Assembly (NCBI GenBank): GCA_964542855.1 | Contig: CAZIWJ010000011.1 | Coordinates: forward strand, 1 to 29,378 | Source of the DNA: CAZIWJ01 sp964542855 | Lineage (GTDB): Bacteria; Bacteroidota; Bacteroidia; Cytophagales; Cyclobacteriaceae | Reading direction: 5' to 3' | Length of the DNA stretch: 29,378 bases | Shown: piece after piece, positions 7,828-15,883 of the stretch | Layout of the letters: each line of letters opens with the position of its first letter | How positions within the stretch are numbered: position 1 is the stretch's first letter | The notes under the pieces: generated by a model | The model's input: the letters and a program-made list of their open reading frames with translations, nothing else | Databases searched by the model: none | Told to the model about the DNA's origin: nothing | Position numbers and translations under genes: made by a program

Positions 7828-8547
7828 TTAATCACTAAAAATGAGGAATACGGTAGGAATTTTGTGCAAGTCAACAGAAATACTTTTCCATTGCTTAACA
7901 CGAAGGGTTTTTACAAATTCACTACTTCCTGTCAGATCACTTGCCAAACAAATATAGGTATCCTCTTTACAATAAGACAATAAATCGCGAAAAAGCTGTG
8001 TGTTTCTGTAGGGAGCTTCTATAAATACCTGACTATGAGACTGTTTAGCAGACTCTTTTTCCAGTTCTATGATCTTTTTTTTTCGTTCATGCTTATTAAT
8101 GGGCAGGTAACCGTGGAAAGTAAATGATTGTCCGTTGAAACCGGAAGCCATTAACCCCAGCGTGATAGAAGAAGGCCCCGGCAGTGGAATAACCCGGATA
8201 TTATGACGATGGGCGTACTTTACAGCCATTGCACCGGGGTCGGCTATACCAGGGCTACCCGACTCTGATAGCACACCGGCGTTTTCACCGCTTAGCAATG
8301 GTTGCATGTACTTTTCAACTTCAGTGGATGTAGTTCGTTTATCCAGCACTTCAAAATGGAGCGAATCAATAGCTATACCTTCATCTAGCGAACTAATGAA
8401 TCTGCGTGCAGTTCTCGCATTTTCAACCATGAAGTAATTAAGGCCAGCAATGGTATCACGAACAACCGGTGGAATTACTTCGTGCTGCGTGCCACTGGAA
8501 ACAACTATCGGAATAATAAAAAGCTTTCCGTTATTATGTTTACTCAT
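7828..8547 (-). CDS. SAM-dependent methyltransferase, RsmI-like (tetrapyrrole methylase fold)
   Basis: A 239-residue protein related to RsmI, which 2'-O-methylates C1402 of 16S rRNA. The SESGSPGIADPGA block at residues 94-106 corresponds to the RsmI SEAGxPxxxDPG motif, followed by VIPLPGPSS at about 119-127. YFMVENARTARRFI replaces the AEDTRxTxxLL segment of classical RsmI. It is about 40 residues shorter than E. coli RsmI, as is usual for this Bacteroidota subfamily, so the exact rRNA target is inferred. It lies upstream of metK, the source of its cofactor. Confidence 0.8.
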   Translation of the reverse strand: MSKHNNGKLFIIPIVVSSGTQHEVIPPVVRDTIAGLNYFMVENARTARRFISSLDEGIAIDSLHFEVLDKRTTSTEVEKYMQPLLSGENAGVLSESGSPGIADPGAMAVKYAHRHNIRVIPLPGPSSITLGLMASGFNGQSFTFHGYLPINKHERKKKIIELEKESAKQSHSQVFIEAPYRNTQLFRDLLSYCKEDTYICLASDLTGSSEFVKTLRVKQWKSISVDLHKIPTVFLIFSD

Positions 8548-8655
8548 GAGTTAAAGGAATTGAGATAACGTAATTCTATTCAAACCAGAAATAAAATCAG
8601 GACGTTACATTAGCAAAAGTAACCAATAACCGGTACGCCCCTAATTTTATATATT

Positions 8656-8883
8656 ATGGAAATTGAAAAGATAGCACGAATGCTACTTGTGTTTGGAGGT
8701 ATACTGCTGATAGCCGGAGGGTTATTTTGGGTAGCCTCTAAATTTACAGACACCTGGAAAATGCCGGGCGACATAGTAATCAGGAGAGAAAATTTCACTT
8801 TTTATTTCCCTATCGTTACCTGTATTGTAATAAGTGTGGTAATTTCTTTGGTTTTATACCTGGTCCGGAAATTAGGCTCCTGA
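8656..8883 (+). CDS. DUF2905 small membrane protein
   Basis: A 75-residue protein with two transmembrane helices (about residues 8-28 and 49-71). The central segment WKMPGDIVIRRENFTFYFPIVTC is the recognisable core of DUF2905 (usually LPGDI-x-I-x4-NFTFYFP). No function is known for the family. The gene is divergent from the RsmI-like gene, and its last 12 bases overlap the end of the convergent alpha/beta hydrolase gene. A TAATTTTA at about 8641-8648 resembles a -7 box but lies so close to the ATG that it is not convincing. Confidence 0.82.
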   Translation: MEIEKIARMLLVFGGILLIAGGLFWVASKFTDTWKMPGDIVIRRENFTFYFPIVTCIVISVVISLVLYLVRKLGS

Positions 8884-9642
8884 TAAAAAAAACTGAACTT
8901 CCGCCAGCAGTTCTGCTGGTTTTTCGGCGTGTACCCAGTGCCCTGCGCCCGTTACTGAAGCTATGGTAGCCTGAGGAAACAGATATTTTATTTGTTGATA
9001 ATCCGATTTCCGGATGTAATGCGATTGCTCTCCTTTGATAAAAAATGCCGGTATTTTAATGGGTTTATCGTCCGGTACTTTCTTTCCGATAAGTTCAATG
9101 TTGTTACTGATAACCGGTACGTTTAATTTCCACTGAAAATGATTACCTGCACTTCTCTTCAGGTTTTTTATCAGGAACTGCCTCACTCCAAACTCGGGAA
9201 TGTATTCCCCTAATTGCTCTTCAACATCTTTTCTGCTTGTTGCCTGTTCTAACCTTACTGCGTTGAGCCCTTCAAGAATTTTCTGGTGATGAACAGGATA
9301 GGCCCTGGGGGCTATATCCACTACAATTAGTTTTTCAGCCAACTCAGGGTACATTACGCAACAATACATGGCAACCTTTCCGCCCATGGAGTGCCCTAAT
9401 AATACAGGTTTCTGAATACTATGGCGGGCACAAAACTGTTGTATGTCTTTTGCCATGCTGGGATAGTCGAAGGTGTTACTGTGCGGAGAAAGCCCATGAT
9501 TACGAAGATCGACCAGGTAAACCTGGTAGCTTTCTGCCAGCTTTTTCCCAAAAGTTTGCCAGTTATCTGCAGTTCCAAAAACGCCATGAAGAATGATTAC
9601 AGGTTTTCCTTTTCCTAAAACCCGGTAATTTAGTTCCAGCAT
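8872..9642 (-). CDS. Alpha/beta hydrolase, YbfF-like esterase
   Basis: A 256-residue alpha/beta hydrolase. The oxyanion-hole region is HGVFGTADNW (19-28), the nucleophile elbow is GHSMGG with Ser85, and the general-base His is His235 in GAGHWVHAEKP. Asp109 in VVDIAPRAY is at the place of the catalytic acid in E. coli YbfF. YbfF-type enzymes hydrolyse short acyl esters and acyl-CoA; the natural substrate here is not predictable. The ATG follows directly after the gldE stop (TAAATG), so it is the last gene of the mutY-ssb-gldE operon, in the position held by gldD in F. johnsoniae. Confidence 0.85.
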   Translation of the reverse strand: MLELNYRVLGKGKPVIILHGVFGTADNWQTFGKKLAESYQVYLVDLRNHGLSPHSNTFDYPSMAKDIQQFCARHSIQKPVLLGHSMGGKVAMYCCVMYPELAEKLIVVDIAPRAYPVHHQKILEGLNAVRLEQATSRKDVEEQLGEYIPEFGVRQFLIKNLKRSAGNHFQWKLNVPVISNNIELIGKKVPDDKPIKIPAFFIKGEQSHYIRKSDYQQIKYLFPQATIASVTGAGHWVHAEKPAELLAEVQFFLSGA

Positions 9643-11007
9643 TTATTCAGTTTTATTAACAGGGTTCATTTTAGATGATTGGAACGGTTCACGAATAAAT
9701 ACCCTCACCCGCTTAATTCTTTTCTGGTCGACCGCAACAACGGTAAAAACAAAGTTTTTGTAAACGATTTTTTCACCGGCCCGGGGCAACTTGGCGTGTA
9801 TTTCCAGGAGTAATCCGCCTAACGATTCACTTTCCCCTTTCACCTCATCGAATACACTGGAGTCTTCGTTAGTGATTTTAGAGAAATCATTGAGCGTGGT
9901 TTTTCCTTCGAAAACAAAGGTGCTTTCATCGAGCTTATTGAAGTGAACCTCGTCGTCATCAAATTCATCATTGATTTCACCAACAATTTCTTCAATAACG
10001 TCTTCAAGGGTAATTAGCCCTGAAGTACCTCCGTATTCATCTACTACAATGGCCATGTGAACCCTCTTTTCCTGGAAGTCGCGCAGCAGCGTATCAACTT
10101 TTTTGTTTTCCGGTACAAAAAAACCTTTGTGAATAAGGGTTTGCCAGGCAAAAGTGTCGGGTTCTTCAATGTAAGGTAAAACCTCTTTAATGTACAGTAT
10201 ACCTTCTACGTTATCGATGGTATCTTTATATATCGGAATACGCGAATAACCACTTTTATTTATTTTATCCATAAGGGTATGGAAATCAGTCTGGTAATCG
10301 AGCGCTGTAATATCGAGTCGGGAGCGCATAACCTGCTTAACACTCAGCGTACCGAAGTTTACAATACCTTTCAGAATACCTTTTTCTTCTTCCGAAGTAT
10401 CTGTACGCGTTGTAATTTCTAGCGCCTGGTTGAGTTCATCAACCGACGCCTGGTAACCCCTGTTTTCAATTCGCCTTTCTATAAGGTTACTCATGCGTGT
10501 TAGCACCCAGGCTAACGGATGCATCACTCGCCCGGCCAGTGATAGGGGCAAAACCACCAGCTGGGCAAATGACAGATTATTTTCACTGGCAAATTGTTTG
10601 GGAACCAGTTCGCCGTAAAAAACCAGCGCAAGGGTTACTATAATGGTTAACAGTACTACTACCGATCCATCGCTACCAAAAATGCGGGTAGTAACATACG
10701 TAGACAGGACAATTAAACCTACGTTAGCCAGATTGTTCAGAATTAAAATATTTGCCAGCAGGTAATGAGGTTCTTTCAGTAGCCTGACAATGGATTTGTC
10801 TTTTTCCTTGTCGGAAGTTTTACAGAATGAAACCTGTTCGGGAGAAAGCGAGAAGAATGCAACTTCTGATCCTGAAATGAGTGCCGATAAAAACAGTAGG
10901 CACAACAAAGCCAGGATACTAATGATGTAAAAGGATGCCGAAGCACCCATATTTACTACAATTTGATGTAAAAGCGATTGAAATGGTTCGTCAGCTGTTG
11001 CTTCCAA
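9643..11007 (-). CDS. gldE: Gliding motility-associated protein GldE (CNNM/HlyC-CorC family)
   Basis: A 454-residue integral membrane protein. It has an N-terminal DUF21 domain with about four helices (first near residues 24-45, with ALISGSEVAFFSLS), then a CBS pair (about 200-330, with KQVMRSRLDITALD and EYGGTSGLITLEDVIEEIVGEI), and a C-terminal CorC/HlyC domain. GldE was identified in F. johnsoniae as needed with GldD for gliding; members of this fold are also linked to divalent-cation transport. No ATG precedes the first helix: the frame starts at TTG 11007 just after an in-frame TGA, giving an EATADEPF start like other Cytophagales GldE. An ATG at residue 20 is the alternative. The context mutY-ssb-gldE is conserved in Bacteroidota. 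Confidence 0.9.
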   Translation of the reverse strand: MEATADEPFQSLLHQIVVNMGASASFYIISILALLCLLFLSALISGSEVAFFSLSPEQVSFCKTSDKEKDKSIVRLLKEPHYLLANILILNNLANVGLIVLSTYVTTRIFGSDGSVVVLLTIIVTLALVFYGELVPKQFASENNLSFAQLVVLPLSLAGRVMHPLAWVLTRMSNLIERRIENRGYQASVDELNQALEITTRTDTSEEEKGILKGIVNFGTLSVKQVMRSRLDITALDYQTDFHTLMDKINKSGYSRIPIYKDTIDNVEGILYIKEVLPYIEEPDTFAWQTLIHKGFFVPENKKVDTLLRDFQEKRVHMAIVVDEYGGTSGLITLEDVIEEIVGEINDEFDDDEVHFNKLDESTFVFEGKTTLNDFSKITNEDSSVFDEVKGESESLGGLLLEIHAKLPRAGEKIVYKNFVFTVVAVDQKRIKRVRVFIREPFQSSKMNPVNKTE

Positions 11008-11029
11008 AGCTCAGGGTTTAGTAAAAAAA

Positions 11030-11470
11030 CTAGAACGGGAGGTCGTCGTTACCATCTGTATCCGAATTTTCAACACCAGGATAAGAGCCGTTTCCGCTAT
11101 CAGCCACGGCAGGTTGAGGGTTTTGATTTACCGTTTCTGATCGTCCGCCTACGAACTGCATGCTCAGGGCCCTCACTTTGATATCTTTACGGTTCACCCC
11201 TTCCTTATCCTGATAAACATTACTTTTAATTTTACCTTCAATAAATACAGTTCTCCCTTTGCTGAGGTATTTTTCGGCCAGTTCAGCCAGTTTGCCCCAA
11301 AGTTCAACCTTGTGCCATTCGGTTTCTTCCACCCGATCTCCGTTCCTATTGGTGTAATTTTCTGTTGTTGCCAGGCTAATATTAGCTACCACACTTCCAC
11401 TTTCAAGGTGGCGTACTTCAGGGTCGGCACCCAGGTTACCCATTAACATTACCTTGTTTACTCCAGCCAT
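11030..11470 (-). CDS. ssb: Single-stranded DNA-binding protein
   Basis: A 146-residue SSB with an N-terminal OB-fold (residues 1-108; VNKVMLMGNLGADPEVR, TEWHKVELWGKLAE, GRTVFIEGKIKSN). A short, low-complexity linker follows, and then the acidic DDLPF tail that docks repair and replication partners. It lies between mutY (45 bases upstream) and gldE (22 bases downstream) in the same direction. Residues and length are typical; this is likely the main replicative SSB, although Bacteroidota genomes often carry more than one. Confidence 0.95.
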   Translation of the reverse strand: MAGVNKVMLMGNLGADPEVRHLESGSVVANISLATTENYTNRNGDRVEETEWHKVELWGKLAELAEKYLSKGRTVFIEGKIKSNVYQDKEGVNRKDIKVRALSMQFVGGRSETVNQNPQPAVADSGNGSYPGVENSDTDGNDDLPF

Positions 11471-11515
11471 ATGCTGTTGATTTTAGTTATTAAATATATT
11501 TGAATATAATAATTT

Positions 11516-12580
11516 TCAGTTGAAAGCACTTTCTAAATACCTTACAATCAGGGTGGGTTTAGGCAACTCTTCAACTTTATTCATGCTGTAAAGATAATAA
11601 CCTTCACGTTCATATTGCTGAATAAGTTTATAATTGGTCGTTTTGAGTTTATAGAAGGTAACATTCAGCAACTGGTGGGACAATTGATGCTGAAAAAGAG
11701 CGCTGATTTCCTCAATTACGGTATTGTTAAGTGCGTACTGAGCCCTTGGATCTTCAAGTTTATCGGGACTATCCGGCTGATGATCACTCTCCAGCAGGTA
11801 AAATTCATATAACCCTGCCCAAATTCCCTTATTGTCGCGCTTTTTCATTAGAAGTTGATTATCGTATTCAATGACAAAATATTGCAGAAACCTTTTACGC
11901 TGATTAGTTTTCTTACTTTTCACCGGTAATTCATTCTGCATCTGGTGCAAAAAAGCGTAACAATGCTCTCTGAAAGGACAGAACAGGCAATCAGGTTTTT
12001 TAGGTGTGCACTGCATGGCGCCAAAGTCCATAATTGCCTGGTTAAATTCGGCAGGGTGATTAGGATCAATAAGATATTGTGCCTTGCGAAAAAATACTTT
12101 TTTTGTCGGGCTGCTGGAAATATCATCGTACATACCAAATATCCTGGAAAGTACCCGCATTACGTTTCCATCTACCACAGGTACTACTTCATTAAAAGAA
12201 AACGAAGCTATTGCAGCTGCGGTGTAAGTGCCCACGCCTTTTAGCCGGAGCAATTCCTGGTAAGTACCGGGGAAAGCCCCTTCATAGTGTTCCACTATAT
12301 GTTTGGCGCAGGTGTGCAGGTTTCTAGCCCTGCTGTAGTAGCCTAGCCCCTGCCATAGTCGCAGCACTTCCTGTTCGCTGGCATGAGCTAATTCATGCAC
12401 ATTCGGATACTTCTCGATGAATTTTTTGTAATACGGAAGCCCCTGAGCCACGCGGGTTTGCTGTAATATTACTTCGGATAACCATATTTTATAGGGGTTT
12501 TTGGTACGTCGCCAGGGCAAGTCTCTGCCCATTTTATTGTACCATTCTAATAGATTATCGGAAAACAGCTTGTCATTCAC
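11516..12580 (-). CDS. mutY: A/G-specific adenine DNA glycosylase
   Basis: A 354-residue base-excision repair enzyme that removes adenine paired with 8-oxoguanine. Catalytic Glu36 lies in LSEVILQQTRV, the helix-hairpin-helix is LKGVGTYTAAAI (113-124), and catalytic Asp137 is in PVVDGNV. The [4Fe-4S] ligands Cys191, Cys198, Cys201 and Cys207 form a perfect C-x6-C-x2-C-x5-C. The C-terminal NUDIX-like domain (from about residue 230) recognises 8-oxoG. It heads the minus-strand operon and is divergent from the HU gene, an arrangement well conserved in Bacteroidota. Confidence 0.95.
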   Translation of the reverse strand: MNDKLFSDNLLEWYNKMGRDLPWRRTKNPYKIWLSEVILQQTRVAQGLPYYKKFIEKYPNVHELAHASEQEVLRLWQGLGYYSRARNLHTCAKHIVEHYEGAFPGTYQELLRLKGVGTYTAAAIASFSFNEVVPVVDGNVMRVLSRIFGMYDDISSSPTKKVFFRKAQYLIDPNHPAEFNQAIMDFGAMQCTPKKPDCLFCPFREHCYAFLHQMQNELPVKSKKTNQRKRFLQYFVIEYDNQLLMKKRDNKGIWAGLYEFYLLESDHQPDSPDKLEDPRAQYALNNTVIEEISALFQHQLSHQLLNVTFYKLKTTNYKLIQQYEREGYYLYSMNKVEELPKPTLIVRYLESAFN

Positions 12581-12735
12581 AATAAATTCGTGATTTATAA
12601 GGTTTTACAATTTTTTGAACACGCGTAAGTAAGCAGTTCAGTTTTTATTTCTTTAATTTTCATATTAAAAATCGAGCCCATAAATTTACAAATGTTAATT
12701 CTTGTAAAATTACTATTTAACTAAAATACAGAGAA

Positions 12736-13062
12736 GTGACTAAAGCAGATGTTGTTGCAAGGATATCAGAAAATACCGGCATAGATAAAGCCGATGTGTA
12801 TACTACCGTAGAGGCTTTCTTCACTGTGGTTAAAAACTCAATGGCAGAAGGTGATAATATCTATATAAGGGGGTTTGGCAGTTTTGTTAACAAGAAAAGA
12901 GCCCGTAAAATTGGGCGTCACATTGCCAAAAATGAAGCCATTGTAATTGAAGAACACTTTGTTCCCAGTTTCAAACCCTCGAAAGTATTCGTGGAGAAAA
13001 TTAAATACAGTAATAAATTGAAAGAAAACCTTTCTAGCAACGGTTCTGCAAATAAGCATTAA
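12736..13062 (+). CDS. HU/IHF-family DNA-binding protein
   Basis: A 108-residue nucleoid protein. The core MTKADVVARISENTGIDKAD, the hinge YIRGFGSFVNKKRARKIGRH, and the beta-arm/C-terminal part VPSFKPSKVFVEKI are standard HU features. It is slightly longer than E. coli HU, with an extra polar tail (about 18 residues). The start must be GTG at 12736: an in-frame TAA lies at 12718-12720 and there is no ATG between. It is divergent from mutY and leads the HU-TPR-bS22-RNase G group. Whether it acts more like HU or IHF cannot be told from sequence. Confidence 0.93.
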   Translation: MTKADVVARISENTGIDKADVYTTVEAFFTVVKNSMAEGDNIYIRGFGSFVNKKRARKIGRHIAKNEAIVIEEHFVPSFKPSKVFVEKIKYSNKLKENLSSNGSANKH

Positions 13063-13075
13063 ACTTTACTTTTTA

Positions 13076-13083
13076 TACTTTTG
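13076..13083 (+). promoter_or_regulatory. Possible -7 element for the TPR gene
   Basis: TACTTTTG is an exact match to the Bacteroidota -7 consensus TAnnTTTG, 31 bases before the TPR-protein ATG. No TTTG is present at the -33 position, so this may be a weak internal promoter or chance. Confidence 0.3.
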
Positions 13084-13114
13084 TTTCTTGTAGGTACATA
13101 AGGTTCAAAAGTAC

Positions 13115-13942
13115 ATGTTAAAGGAAAAAATTATTGCATCTGCCGTTGCACTTGGCCTCCTAACGCTTTTGTTTACGTTACCCAGGGTAGTTGTAAGCAA
13201 TGAAAGTGGCGGGTTGGCTACCGAACAGACGAGTTCTGAATCCTCTTCTTCATCTTCTCTTGCTACCGATAACCATACCGACAACATATCGGAAACTGAT
13301 CGCCAGAAAATCATTGAATTAAGAGATCGGTTAAAAAATAGTACTGGTAAAGAAAATTTTATTAATTTTGCAACTTCATTGTCGGAAGCATATCGCGTTG
13401 CCAGCATATACGACAGCGCAGCTTTCTTCATGGCGCAAACAGCCGCAATGAAGCAATCGGCAGAACAGTACAGGCGTACGGCTGACTTATATTACGAAGC
13501 CTACACATTTGCACTGGATGCTGGTAAAGAAAGCAAAATGGGTTTACGAGCCAGAACTTATTACGATTCAGTTTTGGTGTTAAATCCATCGGATCTCGAT
13601 AGTAAGGCCAAGCAAGCCATGACCTATCTTTCAGGTGATAATCCCATGCAGGGTATTTTTCAACTGAGGGAAATTATACAGGAAAACCCGAAGCATCAGC
13701 TAACGCTGTATAACCTTGGTTTGCTATCCCTCCAGTCGGGGCAATACGAAAAGGCCGTAACCCGTTTCGAAAAACTGGTTCGTCTGTACCCTGAGAATAT
13801 TGAAGGGCAGTTTTACCTGGGTGTTGCTTATTTGGAATCGGGAAGCCGTGAAAAAGGAGTTGAGCAACTTGAGAAAACCCGGTCGTTAACGAATGATCCG
13901 GGCATACAATCAGCCGTTGCAGAGTATTTAAATAACGCGTAG
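13115..13942 (+). CDS. Membrane-anchored tetratricopeptide repeat protein
   Basis: A 275-residue protein with an N-terminal hydrophobic segment (about residues 7-27) that is either a signal anchor or an uncleaved signal peptide. A serine-rich linker (about 40-48) follows, then a helical region with TPRs. The clearest repeats span about residues 190-262 (LTLYNLGLLSLQSGQYEKAVTRFEKLVRLYP and the following IEGQFYLGVAYLESG). TPRs mediate protein contacts; no enzyme motif is visible. The gene sits between HU and the RNase G group, a position where Bacteroidota often have a TPR protein, but its partner is unknown. Confidence 0.85.
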   Translation: MLKEKIIASAVALGLLTLLFTLPRVVVSNESGGLATEQTSSESSSSSSLATDNHTDNISETDRQKIIELRDRLKNSTGKENFINFATSLSEAYRVASIYDSAAFFMAQTAAMKQSAEQYRRTADLYYEAYTFALDAGKESKMGLRARTYYDSVLVLNPSDLDSKAKQAMTYLSGDNPMQGIFQLREIIQENPKHQLTLYNLGLLSLQSGQYEKAVTRFEKLVRLYPENIEGQFYLGVAYLESGSREKGVEQLEKTRSLTNDPGIQSAVAEYLNNA

Positions 13943-14006
13943 GAACAGGAAGGAAAAAGATACCTGATCCTTAAATAAATTATTGTAACATTAAAATATT
14001 ATAGTT

Positions 14007-14096
14007 ATGCCTTGTGGTAAAAAAAGAAAGAGACATAAAATCGCTACGCACAAAAGAAAGAAAAGACTGAGAAGAAATCGTCATAAGAAGAAGTAA
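14007..14096 (+). CDS. 29-residue bS22/mS38-like ribosomal peptide (AURKAIP1/COX24 domain)
   Basis: A tiny ATG-to-TAA frame encoding 29 residues, of which 17 are Lys or Arg and 3 are His. Starting MPCGKKRKRHKIATHKRKKR and ending RLRRNRHKKK, it matches the AURKAIP1/COX24 motif of mitochondrial mS38 and the mycobacterial small-subunit protein bS22. Such peptides bind 16S rRNA near the decoding region. It lies about 100 bases upstream of RNase G, in the same direction. It is too short for ordinary gene callers. The family call comes from the residue pattern; ribosomal association in this organism is inferred. Confidence 0.8.
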   Translation: MPCGKKRKRHKIATHKRKKRLRRNRHKKK

Positions 14097-14163
14097 CGAT
14101 TGAACTAACATCGGTTTACTCCTTCATAATACAATATAACTGTTTTTAAGTTATGTTTTACCC

Positions 14164-14184
14164 GCGCTATCTCCATGATAGCGC
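14164..14184 (+). promoter_or_regulatory. Perfect hairpin just upstream of RNase G
   Basis: GCGCTATC (14164-14171) and GATAGCGC (14177-14184) form a perfect 8-bp stem with a 5-base loop, ending 13-16 bases before the RNase G start. It lacks a T run, so it does not look like a terminator. It may be a leader element or a decay-control hairpin. Confidence 0.5.
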
Positions 14185-14200
14185 TTAATTTACTGATGTG

Positions 14201-15760
14201 TTGAGTAATGAATTAGTAATTAACTCAACTCAGGAAGGATGCCGCATTGCCCTACTAAAGGATAAGGAGCTCATCGAGTTCCACCAGGACGACAATAATA
14301 ATAAATTCACTGTCGGGGATATTTATCTGGGTACTGTAAAAAAAGTTGTACAGGGGCTTAATGCCGCCTTTATTGATATTGGATACGAAAAAGACGCTTT
14401 TTTACATTACCTGGACCTTGGTCCTCAGATTAGAACGCTTAACAAGTACACCAAACAAATACAAAACAGTAAAAACGGTGTAGCACCTACGATAAGCAAA
14501 TTTAAAAACGAGAAAGACATTGATAAGCTGGGAAAAATATCCCAGGTACTCAATAGGAATCAGCAGATTCTCGTTCAGGTCGTTAAAGAACCAATATCCA
14601 CCAAAGGGCCACGGTTATCTTGTGAGTTGTCGATCGCGGGAAGGTATTTGATCCTCGTACCTTTCTCTAATGTGGTGAACATTTCCAAAAAAATCACCAA
14701 CAAAAACGAGAGGAAACGCCTGGCTAGACTTTTGTCTTCAATCAAGCCGGAGAACTTCGGAGTAATCATTCGCACAGTAGCCCAGAAGAAAGATGTAGCT
14801 GAACTGGACAGGGACCTGCGCGACCTGGTTAGCAAGTGGGAAAACGGAGTGAAACGCCTAAACCAAGCTAAACCACGAGAAAAAGTGGTTGGAGAGGTGA
14901 GCAGAGCCTCATCTTTGCTTAGGGATATGCTTAACGAAAGCTTCGACTCTATCATCATTGATGAACAGGTAATGTTCGATGATGTTAAAGGTTATATTCA
15001 CAATATTGCCCCCGACAAAGAGAGCATTATTAAGTTTTACCGTGGCAAATCGAAGATTTTTGAAAGCTTCGGGATAGAAAAGCAGCTAAAATCTCTCTTC
15101 GGCCAGTCGGTGAGTATTCCTCAGGGGGGATACCTGATCATAGAACATACTGAAGCTCTTCACGTCATTGACGTGAACAGCGGGAATAAGTCCAACTCAG
15201 AAAAAGACCAGGAAACAACTGCTCTAAACGTAAACCTGCAGGCGACCAAAGAAATTGCCCGCCAGCTACGTTTGAGAGATATGGGCGGGATCATCGTTAT
15301 TGATTTTATTGATATGCGCAAGATTGAAAACAAGAAAGCCGTATATCAGCAAATTAAAGAAGAGATGAAAGATGATCGGGCTAAATTCACTGTTCTTCCG
15401 CTTACCAAATTCGGGCTTATGCAAATTACCCGTCAGCGAGTACGCCCCGAGCTGAATATTGTTACCAAGGAAATTTGCCCTACCTGTGGTGGAACTGGAA
15501 AAATTGCCCCGAGTATCCTGGTAGCCGATCAGGTGAATAGAAACGTTGATTTCCTCGTTTCCAAGCAAAATGAACAGCATCTTACCCTTGCCCTGCATCC
15601 CTACCTTCATGCGTATTTTACCAAAGGCATAATTTCGCAACAGGTAAAATGGTTTTTCAAGTATAAGCGATGGATACACATGGTAAAGGACTCATCACTT
15701 GGTTTGGTAGACTATTCATTTAGAAATCGCGCAGGCGAGCAAATTGAGATAAAATCCTGA
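14201..15760 (+). CDS. rng: Ribonuclease E/G family endoribonuclease
   Basis: A 519-residue single-strand-specific endoribonuclease for rRNA maturation and mRNA decay. It has an N-terminal S1 RNA-binding domain (about residues 37-125, VGDIYLGTVKKVVQGLNAAF), then a 5'-sensor/RNase H-like part, and a DNase I-like catalytic domain. Mg-binding Asp324 is in HVIDVNSGN and Asp368 in IIVIDFIDM. The Zn-link CPTCGGTG (Cys426, Cys429) implies dimers. It lacks the long C-terminal degradosome scaffold of E. coli RNase E. No ATG is available; TTG at 14201 gives SNELVINS, the usual family start, while GTG at 14198 would add one residue. A perfect hairpin precedes the start and a terminator follows. Confidence 0.93.
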   Translation: MSNELVINSTQEGCRIALLKDKELIEFHQDDNNNKFTVGDIYLGTVKKVVQGLNAAFIDIGYEKDAFLHYLDLGPQIRTLNKYTKQIQNSKNGVAPTISKFKNEKDIDKLGKISQVLNRNQQILVQVVKEPISTKGPRLSCELSIAGRYLILVPFSNVVNISKKITNKNERKRLARLLSSIKPENFGVIIRTVAQKKDVAELDRDLRDLVSKWENGVKRLNQAKPREKVVGEVSRASSLLRDMLNESFDSIIIDEQVMFDDVKGYIHNIAPDKESIIKFYRGKSKIFESFGIEKQLKSLFGQSVSIPQGGYLIIEHTEALHVIDVNSGNKSNSEKDQETTALNVNLQATKEIARQLRLRDMGGIIVIDFIDMRKIENKKAVYQQIKEEMKDDRAKFTVLPLTKFGLMQITRQRVRPELNIVTKEICPTCGGTGKIAPSILVADQVNRNVDFLVSKQNEQHLTLALHPYLHAYFTKGIISQQVKWFFKYKRWIHMVKDSSLGLVDYSFRNRAGEQIEIKS

Positions 15761-15790
15761 TGTGGTAACTGCTTGCAGATTATTAGAATG

Positions 15791-15820
15791 GAAAGCCCTA
15801 CCTTACCGGTTGGGCTTTTC
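15791..15820 (+). terminator. Intrinsic terminator after RNase G
   Basis: GAAAGCCC at 15791-15798 pairs with GGGCTTTTC at 15812-15820 (7 strong pairs), with a 13-base loop and a short T-rich tail. It separates the RNase G transcript from rraA. Confidence 0.75.
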
Positions 15821-15833
15821 TATTTTACAGACG

Positions 15834-15864
15834 TTTGAAGTTCTCTTAACAGATGCTATATTCA
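15834..15864 (+). promoter_or_regulatory. Bacteroidota-type promoter of rraA-gldD-recG
   Basis: TTTG at 15834-15837 is followed after exactly 19 bases by TATATTCA at 15857-15864 (TAnnTTTG with two mismatches). This is the canonical Bacteroidota -33/-7 spacing. It ends 19 bases before the rraA ATG, implying a very short leader. Confidence 0.55.
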
Positions 15865-15883
15865 TTTCATTAAATAAACAGCT

